Shown here: positions 1 through 5,823 of the stretch, piece after piece
Layout: every line of letters begins with the position of its first letter
Position numbering within the stretch: position 1 is the stretch's first letter
NCBI GenBank assembly: GCA_017408185.1
Contig: JAFQVE010000268.1
Coordinates: 1-7,096, forward strand
Direction: 5' to 3'
From: Oscillospiraceae bacterium
Lineage (GTDB): Bacteria; Bacillota_A; Clostridia; Oscillospirales; JAAYXM01
Length of the DNA stretch: 7,096 nt
Position numbers and translations under genes: made by a program
The notes under the pieces: model-generated
The model's input: only the letters and a program-made list of their open reading frames with translations
Database searches by the model: none
Told to the model about the DNA's origin: nothing

Positions 1-925
1 GGAACGGATGGTCTGCAAGCATATTTTCAAAGAAAGCACCCGGATGGTGGTCGATTACTTCAAAGCTGTCAAAGCCGCCAACCTTCATAACCTTGTTTGC
101 AAGAGCCTCTGCCATAATGTAATTTTCGCCGTTCGGAGCTTTTACAATTACATACTCCTCGGACGGATTGAGGGCGATCGCAAGGTTACCCGGAAGCGTC
201 CAGATTGTTGTTGTCCAGATAACGAAATATGTGTTGGAAAGGTCAATGCCCGAAAGCTTGCCAAGGTCATCGTTTACCTTGAACTTTACATATACTGTTG
301 TGCACGGATCATCCTTGTACTCGATTTCAGCCTCAGCGAGAGCCGTTTCGCAGACCGGACACCAGTAAACAGGCTTAAGTCCTTTATAGATATAACCCTT
401 CTTATACATTTCACCGAAGATTTTAACCTCTTCAGCCTCAAATTTCGGATCCATTGTGAGATACGGATTTGACCAGTCACCAAGAGCTCCGAGGCGCTTG
501 AACTGATTTCTCTGTACGTCAACAAAGTTTTCCGCAAACTTCTCACAAGCAGTGCGGAATTCCGGAATGGACATATGCTTGCGGTCAAGCTTGTTCTGCT
601 TTATAATTGCAGACTCAATCGGCATACCGTGGTTATCCCAGCCCGGAGTGTACGGTGCCGAGAACCCGGAAACGTTCTTGTAACGAACGATAAAGTCCTT
701 CAAGCATTTGTTCATTGCAGTACCCATATGGATGCTGCCGTTGGAGAACGGAGGGCCATCGTGAAGAATAAACGGCTCTCTTCCTTCGTTCTTTTTCATT
801 ATCATCTGATAGAGATTTTCGTTTTCCCAAGCTGCAAGCATATCCGGCTCACGCTTAGGAAGGCCTGCACGCATCGGGAACTCCGTTTTCGGCAGGTTAA
901 TTGTGCTGTTGTAATCCTGAGACAT
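1..925 (-). CDS. ileS: Isoleucyl-tRNA synthetase, N-terminal part (3' end off window)
   Basis: Charges tRNA-Ile with isoleucine in the cytoplasm and hydrolyses mischarged Val-tRNA-Ile. Only the first 308 codons are visible; the frame stays open to the left edge, and full-length bacterial IleRS is about 900-1050 residues. The protein begins MSQDYNSTINLPKTEFPMRA. The class I signature is at residues 66-69 as HMGT within DGPPFSNGSIHMGTAMNK, followed by the conserved PYTPGWDNHGMPIE segment. The start of the CP1 editing domain shows the threonine-rich motif WTTTIWTLPGN at about residues 237-247, so proofreading is probably intact. The ATG at 925 is chosen because it opens the conserved frame and lies 8 nt after AAGGGAG. 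An out-of-frame ATG lies 4 nt upstream (929). It follows divIVA by 43 bases, a neighbour order known from Bacillus-type genomes. The 43-base leader is too short for a T-box. Identity is very secure. Confidence 0.97.
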   Translation of the reverse strand, partial: MSQDYNSTINLPKTEFPMRAGLPKREPDMLAAWENENLYQMIMKKNEGREPFILHDGPPFSNGSIHMGTAMNKCLKDFIVRYKNVSGFSAPYTPGWDNHGMPIESAIIKQNKLDRKHMSIPEFRTACEKFAENFVDVQRNQFKRLGALGDWSNPYLTMDPKFEAEEVKIFGEMYKKGYIYKGLKPVYWCPVCETALAEAEIEYKDDPCTTVYVKFKVNDDLGKLSGIDLSNTYFVIWTTTIWTLPGNLAIALNPSEEYVIVKAPNGENYIMAEALANKVMKVGGFDSFEVIDHHPGAFFENMLADHPF

Positions 926-933
926 TCATATAA

Positions 934-940
934 CTCCCTT
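934..940 (-). promoter_or_regulatory. Ribosome binding site of ileS
   Basis: AAGGGAG on the minus strand, 8 nt before the ATG at 925 and only 4 nt before the out-of-frame ATG at 929. The spacing supports 925 as the start of ileS. Confidence 0.75.
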
Positions 941-968
941 TTACAGTATCGTTTTTTATATTTTAATG

Positions 969-1757
969 TTAGTCTTCGCTTTTCATATCATAGCTTGTGC
1001 CGAACTTGAGATTTTCAAACTCAACACGGTGACGGCGATGGGGCTTCTCTGCGGCGGCTTCAAGTGCCGCCATCTCTTCCTCTGTCGGAATATCACTTTC
1101 AAAGGATATGGTATCCGACACTTTTTTCATATCGGCATCCTCATCTTCCTCAGGCTCCTGCAAAGGCTCGGCTTTTGCCGGCTCTTCACGTATCTGTTCT
1201 TCTTCAAGCTTTATCTTTTCATCAAGTGCCAGAGCAATTTCATCAAGCGTGTCACCAATGCGTGAAGGCATGACATCCGGCTCTGTTGCAGGAGGCGTCT
1301 CCGGTGCAACAGCATTCTTCAAAGAGATAAACTTTTCGTTCTCCGCCGCAAACATAGCCGTAATGTTATCAATAAACTGAGCAGTTTTGTTTCTTGCTTC
1401 AAGAAGCTTTTTCTCTTCTGCTTCAACAAGCGAAGTAAGCTCACGGATACGGGCTTTTGCATCATCGCTTGCATTTGCGAGCATCTCACGGCTTTTCTTC
1501 TCGGCATCGGCTATCATATCGTTTGCCATATTCTGTGCCGTTATAAGAGCCTTGCGCATTGCCTCATCAACACTTCTGTAATCCTCTACGGTATCAGCAA
1601 GAAGCTTTAACTTCTTCTTGAGAACTGTGTTTTCTTTAAAAAGCGTTGTGTAATCTTCGGATATCGCAGAAAAAGCCTTATCAACATCTTCCGTGTCATA
1701 TCCCCCGAAAACAGCTTTGTCAAATTTGATTTCTTTTAGTTCATTAGGAGTAAACAT
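969..1757 (-). CDS. divIVA: DivIVA-family polar/septal coiled-coil protein
   Basis: Cytoplasmic, membrane-associated scaffold that recognises curved membrane at septa and poles and recruits partners. The 262-residue protein opens with the family signature MFTPNELKEIKF and VFGGYDTEDVD at residues 16-26, corresponding to the B. subtilis FRGYDEDEV region. Charged heptad-like sequence suggests coiled coils at about 28-70 and 75-150. Residues from about 155 to 230 are Pro/Glu/Asp-rich and probably unstructured, and the tail is a short basic-then-acidic segment containing HRRHRVEF. This is longer than the 164-residue B. subtilis protein. Phe17 aligns with the membrane-inserting Phe17 of B. subtilis, but the next residue is Gly rather than Arg18. 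The frame extends four codons further upstream (GTG at 1769), but ATG 1757 fits the family N-terminus and lies 9 nt after AGAGGTG. It sits between yggT and ileS as in the ylm-divIVA cluster. Its role in division versus another polar process is inferred. Confidence 0.9.
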   Translation of the reverse strand: MFTPNELKEIKFDKAVFGGYDTEDVDKAFSAISEDYTTLFKENTVLKKKLKLLADTVEDYRSVDEAMRKALITAQNMANDMIADAEKKSREMLANASDDAKARIRELTSLVEAEEKKLLEARNKTAQFIDNITAMFAAENEKFISLKNAVAPETPPATEPDVMPSRIGDTLDEIALALDEKIKLEEEQIREEPAKAEPLQEPEEDEDADMKKVSDTISFESDIPTEEEMAALEAAAEKPHRRHRVEFENLKFGTSYDMKSED

Positions 1758-1766
1758 TATCCCCAT

Positions 1767-1773
1767 CACCTCT
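1767..1773 (-). promoter_or_regulatory. Ribosome binding site of divIVA
   Basis: AGAGGTG on the minus strand, 9 nt before ATG 1757. It overlaps the alternative upstream GTG (1769) and abuts the ATG at 1766, which argues against those as starts. Confidence 0.7.
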
Positions 1774-1799
1774 GTTTTTTCTGTTTTTCTATTTAATTA

Positions 1800-2066
1800 T
1801 CACAGTATTATACTGCGAATTACATCTATGAGAATGTACGCAACAAGCACCGAAAAGTCAATCGGGATTCCCTGCAGGAACGGAATTTTCCATAAAACCT
1901 GACGGATTGGCGCAAGAATAGGCTCAGTAACTGCATAAAGGAACTCTCCTATTCCGCCGGTATTTGCCCCCGGAAACCACGAAAGAAGCGCACGCACAAT
2001 AAACAGAAGCTCATAAACGCGAAGAAGCGCGCCCAGAAACCCCCGTATTATATATAACAGACCCAT
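1800..2066 (-). CDS. yggT: YggT/YlmG-family small membrane protein
   Basis: Small integral membrane protein of 88 residues, a usual length for single-repeat members. Two hydrophobic segments are seen at about residues 3-29 and 66-87. Between them lie the family hallmarks: RALLSWFP at 25-32, TEPILAPIRQVL at 47-58 and IPIDFSVLVAYILI at 67-80. The family is also called YlmG (plastid relatives are YlmG/Ycf19). Its biochemical activity is not settled; gene neighbourhood and plastid work connect it with division and membrane organisation. It begins 26 bases after sepF, with GAGGAA 7 nt before the ATG, and ends 42 bases before divIVA. In Bacillus-type clusters ylmH would occupy this gap, but it is absent here. 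Family assignment is secure, function is inferred. Confidence 0.93.
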   Translation of the reverse strand: MGLLYIIRGFLGALLRVYELLFIVRALLSWFPGANTGGIGEFLYAVTEPILAPIRQVLWKIPFLQGIPIDFSVLVAYILIDVIRSIIL

Positions 2067-2073
2067 AACCGTA

Positions 2074-2079
2074 TTCCTC
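2074..2079 (-). promoter_or_regulatory. Ribosome binding site of yggT
   Basis: GAGGAA on the minus strand, 7 nt upstream of ATG 2066, inside the 26-base gap after sepF. Confidence 0.7.
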
Positions 2080-2092
2080 GTGTGAAGCGTTC

Positions 2093-2521
2093 TTAAAAAT
2101 AGAGACCGTTGTTTTCGAGCTCATCGATAAGATCGCCCTTAAGGTCAACGTTATAAGGAGTGATGATATATGTGTTGTTTGCAACACGCTTAATCTGACC
2201 GTCGTTAGTATAAGCAACACCGCTTAAGAAATCTAAAATTCTGCGTGCTGCATCCTTGTTGGTAGACTCAAGATTGAGTACAACCGTACGCTTTTCTTTA
2301 AGGTGATCGGCAATCTCCGTTGCATTTTCATAACGCTCCGGCTTTACAAGAACAACCTGAAGCTGAGTTGTTGTGTGGATGTTCACAACCCTGTCGTCAC
2401 GGCGCGGAGGTGCGTATGATTCGCGAACCTTTGCCCTGTCGTCACTCGGCATGAATTCTTCAAACTCATCCTCGTCTTCTTCAACCTTTGCCCATTCCTT
2501 AAACTTTTCCATGAAACCCAT
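2093..2521 (-). CDS. sepF: Cell division protein SepF
   Basis: SepF binds the FtsZ C-terminal peptide, tethers Z-rings to the membrane and polymerises into rings or arcs that shape the septum. The protein has 142 residues, close to the roughly 150 of B. subtilis SepF. Residues 1-13 (MGFMEKFKEWAKV) can form the amphipathic membrane-targeting helix. A very acidic linker follows (EEDEDEFEEF, 14-23), then a basic stretch at 29-45. The folded SepF (DUF552) core runs from about 52 to 136 and shows LQVVLVKPERYENATEIADH, VVLNLESTNKDAARRILDFL with Gly101 just after it, and the end motif YIITPYNVDLKGD. The start at 2521 follows AGGAGG by 10 nt; Met4 would be too far from it. The gene follows yggS after an 89-base gap carrying a strong stem-loop. 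Assignment is secure. Confidence 0.96.
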   Translation of the reverse strand: MGFMEKFKEWAKVEEDEDEFEEFMPSDDRAKVRESYAPPRRDDRVVNIHTTTQLQVVLVKPERYENATEIADHLKEKRTVVLNLESTNKDAARRILDFLSGVAYTNDGQIKRVANNTYIITPYNVDLKGDLIDELENNGLYF

Positions 2522-2531
2522 GATAACTTGT

Positions 2532-2537
2532 CCTCCT
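2532..2537 (-). promoter_or_regulatory. Strong ribosome binding site of sepF
   Basis: A perfect AGGAGG on the minus strand, 10 nt before ATG 2521. It is the strongest Shine-Dalgarno sequence in the window and begins 14 nt downstream of the stem-loop at 2552-2594. Confidence 0.8.
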
Positions 2538-2551
2538 GAAATTTATTTCTT

Positions 2552-2594
2552 ATGCTTAAGCCAAGGGAAGTTGAGTCCCTCATACCTTAAGCAT
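2552..2594 (-). other. Stem-loop in the yggS-sepF gap
   Basis: On the minus strand, ATGCTTAAG (2594-2586) is perfectly complementary to CTTAAGCAT (2560-2552). Inside it, AGGGA (2580-2576) pairs with TCCCT (2568-2564) around a 7-nt loop, and two flanking G-U pairs can extend this inner helix. An asymmetric internal bulge separates the two helices. The 9-bp outer helix needs no wobble pairs. No T-run follows on either strand, so it is not a standard intrinsic terminator. A role in mRNA processing or stability, or in setting sepF expression relative to yggS, is inference. Confidence 0.7.
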
Positions 2595-2610
2595 TTCGAC
2601 TTTTCCCGGC

Positions 2611-3306
2611 TTAATAATGGCGGGCACCGAATATTCCCGTTCCGACGCGAACCATATTCGCACCGCAGAGAATTGCGTTTCGGTAATCACCGCTCATACC
2701 CATAGACAAAAACTCCATACTAATATTATCGTATTTTTTTGCTCCAATGTCAATAAATAATTGCTTCATTTTTATAAAAAAGCTTTTTTGTTCTTCTTCA
2801 TCCTCGGAAAACGGGGGTATTGTCATCAGTCCGCGCACACGCACACCCGGCAATTTTGCTATATTCTGAACAAGCGAATGTGCATTTTCAATATCCGCAC
2901 CGCTTTTGCTTTCTTCCCCGCCGATGTTTATCTCAACAAGAATATCCTGAACAATTCCGTGCTTTATGGCACATTTTGAAATTTCCGCCGCAAGCTTTCC
3001 CGAATTCACGGACTGGATAAGCGAAACCTTGCCGACGAGATATTTCACCTTGTTCGTCTGAAGCGTTCCAATGAAATGGAGAGGTGCACCTGCATATGCC
3101 CCGTCCTCGTATTTTTCAAGAAGCTCCTGCACACGGTTTTCCCCGCAGGCATCAATCCCTGCCGCCACCGCCTCACGGACGCGTTCCGCTCCGTTCATCT
3201 TCGTTGCGGCAACAAGAGTTATATCCGCACCGGTTCTTCCCGTAAGCCTTGCTGCCTCGTCAATCTCGCGGCGTATATTCTGTATATTTTCCGATATTGA
3301 GCTCAT
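2611..3306 (-). CDS. yggS: YggS/PLPBP-family pyridoxal phosphate-binding protein
   Basis: Cytoplasmic single-domain TIM-barrel protein (also called YlmE in Bacillus, PROSC/PLPHP in animals) that binds pyridoxal 5'-phosphate and maintains vitamin B6 and amino/keto acid homeostasis; no catalytic reaction is established. Length is 231 residues, normal for the family. The PLP-binding lysine is Lys36 in LVAATKM. Other hallmarks in order are CGENRVQE at 54-61, HFIGTLQTNKVKYL at 77-90, INIGGEESKSG at 126-136, RGLMTIPP at 158-165 and the phosphate-binding end, SMGMSGDY at 201-208 and RVGTGIFG at 220-227. The ATG at 3306 follows AAGGGG by 7 nt; this ribosome binding site overlaps the stop codon of the adaptor-like gene, so coupled translation is likely. 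Its place before sepF matches the ylmE-ylmF order. Assignment is secure. Confidence 0.96.
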   Translation of the reverse strand: MSSISENIQNIRREIDEAARLTGRTGADITLVAATKMNGAERVREAVAAGIDACGENRVQELLEKYEDGAYAGAPLHFIGTLQTNKVKYLVGKVSLIQSVNSGKLAAEISKCAIKHGIVQDILVEINIGGEESKSGADIENAHSLVQNIAKLPGVRVRGLMTIPPFSEDEEEQKSFFIKMKQLFIDIGAKKYDNISMEFLSMGMSGDYRNAILCGANMVRVGTGIFGARHY

Positions 3307-3313
3307 ACCCTTA

Positions 3314-3319
3314 CCCCTT
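3314..3319 (-). promoter_or_regulatory. Ribosome binding site of yggS overlapping the upstream stop codon
   Basis: AAGGGG on the minus strand, 7 nt before ATG 3306. Its two A residues belong to the TAA stop (3320-3318) of the adaptor-like gene, an arrangement that usually means translational coupling. Confidence 0.65.
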
Positions 3320-4538
3320 ATTTCACTATTTTCTTATTTTTTAAATTCTTTGCCGAGACCACTATTTCATCATACAGCAAAAGCGACTTGGTATCAGCTG
3401 TATCATATGCCGAAACGTAATAGCTGTCCTTTTCGAATATTATGTCTACAGGCTTGAATTTTACCTGAGAATCAATGAGACAATAAACACCGTTGATGCC
3501 CTCTTCACTCACTCTGAGCGCCTCTCGCGGCACCTTGAGACCTGAATACGTTTTTACAACCGCACGCGCAGAAGTCTTTCGCACCTTCGTGAAGCTTCCG
3601 ATATGAGTGTTGCACTCAAACACAACAAGCACACGCCCGCCCTCAGGCTCCGTCAGACGCACAACCTCACCCGTAACCTGCGGGAGAGCTTTGTCGTTAA
3701 ACTTAAGCGTCATTTCCGCGCCCTCAGAAAAACGTGCGGCACTTTTTTCATCAACAGTTGCCGCAAAATACCAGATATTGCTTGAAACAAGCTTGCCTAC
3801 GGCATTTTTGTCAGGCGTTGCGTATTTTTCTCCGGTAGAAATAAATTCCGAAATTGGTGACGTCAGCACAAGTGATGGCGTCATAACCTCTTCATATCCG
3901 TCGGCATACTGAGAAAAGTATCCGGCGGCGGATGCATAAATCCTGCTCTTGACGGCAGCCGCATTTCCAAGCTTCGCACGCTCTGCACGAAGCTGCTCAA
4001 TAACCTCCAGAAGCTCTGCCTTATCGCGGTAGATATATTCACGCATAAGTGTTGAGAGCTTAAGCTCTTCAACAGCTGTATCTGTGTTTTCGGAAACAGG
4101 CTCCTGTTGCATTCTGACAAGCGAAATCGCATATTCGGAAATTCTGTCATTTGCCGCATTTATATCATAGCTCTCTCCGCTTTGCGAATAAAGCGCCGTC
4201 ATTCTTTCTATCTGCTCATCAATCTCTGCCGCCTCATGGCTTTTGCGTGCAGCATCCTCATTTGCAAAAACGACTGCCACAGCGCTTCCGTTTGCAACAC
4301 GCTCTCCCTCGTACATATTCATTTCGAGCACACCGGAACCGTAGTTTTTCACCATTACCCGCTCGTCGCGGACAACAACACCGTCCATCTGCACGGCATC
4401 GTCAACCTCGGTGTATACCGCGCTGACCGTTCTTACCGGATTATACAGCGCCCGGTATGCCTGATATCCTATGTATGCACACAGCAAAACCGCAAGTACA
4501 ACCGTTATTATCCGCGGAATTACGCTTTCCTTTTTCAT
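3318..4538 (-). CDS. HlyD-type membrane-fusion/adaptor-like protein, single N-terminal anchor
   Basis: A 406-residue protein resembling the HlyD/membrane-fusion adaptor superfamily. One transmembrane segment at about residues 9-27 after the positive MKKESVIPR start suggests an N-in anchor with the rest outside the cytoplasm. The two halves of a barrel-sandwich (lipoyl-like) domain appear at about 48-92 (GSGVLEMNMYEGERVANGSA) and 198-232 (YASAAGYFSQYADGYEE). The segment between them, about 95-192, is charged and probably a helical hairpin. A beta-barrel region follows at 245-330, and a membrane-proximal domain starts at YSGLKVPREALR (331-342) and ends KNLKNKKIVK. No ABC or RND transporter gene is adjacent. 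It starts 21 bases after hfq and ends 11 bases before yggS. No usual Shine-Dalgarno precedes the ATG. Fold class is fairly sure; the substrate or partner is unknown. A role in envelope or division rather than export is inferred from neighbours only. Confidence 0.8.
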   Translation of the reverse strand: MKKESVIPRIITVVLAVLLCAYIGYQAYRALYNPVRTVSAVYTEVDDAVQMDGVVVRDERVMVKNYGSGVLEMNMYEGERVANGSAVAVVFANEDAARKSHEAAEIDEQIERMTALYSQSGESYDINAANDRISEYAISLVRMQQEPVSENTDTAVEELKLSTLMREYIYRDKAELLEVIEQLRAERAKLGNAAAVKSRIYASAAGYFSQYADGYEEVMTPSLVLTSPISEFISTGEKYATPDKNAVGKLVSSNIWYFAATVDEKSAARFSEGAEMTLKFNDKALPQVTGEVVRLTEPEGGRVLVVFECNTHIGSFTKVRKTSARAVVKTYSGLKVPREALRVSEEGINGVYCLIDSQVKFKPVDIIFEKDSYYVSAYDTADTKSLLLYDEIVVSAKNLKNKKIVK

Positions 4539-4559
4539 TACACTTGTGCCGGAGAAAAA

Positions 4560-4823
4560 TTATCCTATAATGCAATCCTCCCCCGGCTCCTCCTCTTCGC
4601 TTGGTTGGAAATACCGGAGCGCACGTGACGGTACAACCGTCGAAATCGCATGCTTATATATAAGCTGCTGACGCCCCTCGCTTACAAGCACTACCGTAAA
4701 ACAATCAAAGCCGCGCACAACGCCTTTGAGCTGGAAACCGTTTGTCAGAAATACGGTAACACTTACGCCCTCGGCTCTTGCCTTGTTCAAGAATACATCC
4801 TGCAACCCTGCTGTTTTTGTCAT
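4560..4823 (-). CDS. hfq: RNA chaperone Hfq
   Basis: Hexameric Sm-like protein that binds A-rich and U-rich RNA and, in many bacteria, supports small RNA-mRNA pairing. The 87-residue protein shows the N-terminal helix signature [10 protein letters not shown] (7-16), the Sm1 region [20 protein letters not shown] (20-39) and the Sm2 motif YKHAIST (56-62) with Lys57-His58 of the uridine-binding proximal pore. The body closely resembles B. subtilis Hfq, but an extra tail follows from about residue 70, containing SEEEEPGED, making it strongly acidic. The helix lacks an arginine-rich rim patch like that of E. coli; it carries Lys14, Arg16 and then AEG. It lies between miaA and the adaptor-like gene; miaA-hfq adjacency is conserved from enterobacteria to clostridia. 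Its ribosome binding site appears to be GTGAT, 5 nt before the ATG. Assignment is secure; how much sRNA work it does here cannot be seen. Confidence 0.97.
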   Translation of the reverse strand: MTKTAGLQDVFLNKARAEGVSVTVFLTNGFQLKGVVRGFDCFTVVLVSEGRQQLIYKHAISTVVPSRALRYFQPSEEEEPGEDCIIG

Positions 4824-4828
4824 GATAA

Positions 4829-4833
4829 ATCAC
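4829..4833 (-). promoter_or_regulatory. Non-standard ribosome binding site of hfq (GTGAT)
   Basis: No GGAGG-like sequence precedes hfq. GTGAT lies 5 nt before the ATG at 4823 and can pair with AUCAC, the 5' part of the 16S anti-Shine-Dalgarno tail, in the register expected for an extended GGAGGTGAT site. The same element with the same spacing precedes miaA. Confidence 0.4.
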
Positions 4834-4862
4834 ACTCTTTCTTTATACATTTTTACTGTATA

Positions 4863-5813
4863 TTATATACTGTCGAAAGAGACGAAATTTATCGAAGCCT
4901 GTAGTACATCGGAAAAATTTTTTGTTTTATCGACCGCTATCCAATTTATGCTTTTGTTGCGCCTGAACCACGTCATCTGGCGCTTTGCATATCTGCGCGA
5001 GGCCTGCTTTATGTTCTGAATTGCCTCCTCATGAGAAGCTTTCCCCTCAAAATACGAGACAAGCTCTTTATATCCTATTGCCTGCATTGCTGTTGTATCG
5101 GAAGAGACACCCGAAGCCAAAAGATTTTGTACTTCGCACTCAAGACCGGAGGCTATCATTTCGTCCACCCTTCGGTTTATCCTGTCATACAAAAGCTCTC
5201 TGTCCTCATACATAAGACCGATATAAACTGCATCGTACCTCGGCGGACGCGCTTTGCTTTCATCATCGTGAGCACTTATCGTCTTACCGCTCATATTATA
5301 AACCTCAAGCGCCCGGATGACGCGCTTTACGTTGTTTTCGTGTATCTGCGCCGCCCGCGCGGGGTCTACCTCTTTTAACATCGAATGTATATACGCCGCG
5401 CCATGCTTTTCGTACAAATCAAAAAGCTCACGGCGGCATTCTGTATTCTCGTCATACTCGGCAAAATCCGTTCCGTTTACAAGCGAGTCAACGTACAGTC
5501 CCGTACCGCCCACTATTATCGGAAGCTTTCCGCGGGCAAGGATGCCATCCGTAATCTCTCCGGCGTCCTTTACATACCGTGCGGCAGAATAGGTTTCTGC
5601 AGGATCAACAACGGACAGCATATGATGCGGAACATTCCGCATTTCATCACGTGTCGGCTTTGCCGTGCCGATGTCCATTCCGCGATATATCTGCATTGAA
5701 TCGCAGGAAACAACCTCACCGCCAAAATGCTCAGCCAGCGCCACGGAAAGCGCAGTTTTACCTGATGCCGTGGGCCCGACGATGCAGACTACTCTTTTTT
5801 TGTTATCTGTCAT
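4863..5813 (-). CDS. miaA: tRNA dimethylallyltransferase MiaA
   Basis: Transfers dimethylallyl from DMAPP to N6 of adenosine 37 in tRNAs reading UNN codons (i6A37), the first step towards ms2i6A. The 316-residue length is typical. Motifs in order are the P-loop GPTASGKT at 13-20, CDSMQIYRGMDIGTAKPT at 37-54 with the catalytic Asp38, VPHHM at 61-65, GGTGLY at 102-107, HENNVKRVIRALEV at 158-171, AIGYKE at 245-250 and the C-terminal QASRRYAKRQMTWFRR at 270-285. The ATG at 5813 lies only 6 bases after the mutL stop. Its GTGAT ribosome binding site overlaps that stop codon, so the two genes are probably translationally coupled. No key residue appears to be missing. Assignment is secure. Confidence 0.98.
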   Translation of the reverse strand: MTDNKKRVVCIVGPTASGKTALSVALAEHFGGEVVSCDSMQIYRGMDIGTAKPTRDEMRNVPHHMLSVVDPAETYSAARYVKDAGEITDGILARGKLPIIVGGTGLYVDSLVNGTDFAEYDENTECRRELFDLYEKHGAAYIHSMLKEVDPARAAQIHENNVKRVIRALEVYNMSGKTISAHDDESKARPPRYDAVYIGLMYEDRELLYDRINRRVDEMIASGLECEVQNLLASGVSSDTTAMQAIGYKELVSYFEGKASHEEAIQNIKQASRRYAKRQMTWFRRNKSINWIAVDKTKNFSDVLQASINFVSFDSI

Positions 5814-5818
5814 ATCAA

Positions 5819-5823
5819 ATCAC
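5819..5823 (-). promoter_or_regulatory. Non-standard ribosome binding site of miaA overlapping the mutL stop
   Basis: GTGAT, 5 nt before ATG 5813, can pair with AUCAC of the 16S rRNA tail. Its TGA is the mutL stop codon, so initiation would use ribosomes finishing mutL. No GGAGG-like alternative is present. Confidence 0.4.

Noticed and set aside
1757..1769. Extended divIVA start at GTG 1769 or ATG 1766
   Set aside because: Both overlap or abut the AGAGGTG site; the conserved family N-terminus begins at ATG 1757 with proper 9-nt spacing.
2383..2583. Minus-strand frame starting inside the yggS-sepF stem-loop and overlapping sepF
   Set aside because: Its ATG has only AAGG one base upstream, and the frame runs out of phase through sepF with no family resemblance.
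2552..2594. The yggS-sepF stem-loop as an intrinsic terminator
   Set aside because: Neither strand has a T-run directly after the stem, and the downstream genes are in the same direction with a strong ribosome binding site.
4560..4590. GGGGGAGG near the 3' end of hfq as a ribosome binding site for the adaptor-like gene
   Set aside because: It is about 40 nt upstream of that ATG, much too far, and is explained by the Pro-Gly-Glu-Asp codons of hfq.
4858..4870. AT-rich palindrome GTATAT-T-ATATAC across the miaA stop codon, flanked by a TACTGT direct repeat
   Set aside because: A one-base centre cannot form a normal hairpin, there is no GC stem or T-run, and such AT palindromes arise by chance.
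4829..4880. Possible promoter before hfq (TATAAA-like element in the miaA-hfq gap)
   Set aside because: The TATAAA is a fair -10 match, but no -35 element lies at a 16-18 base spacing; the nearest TTGACA-like hexamer is about 23 bases away.
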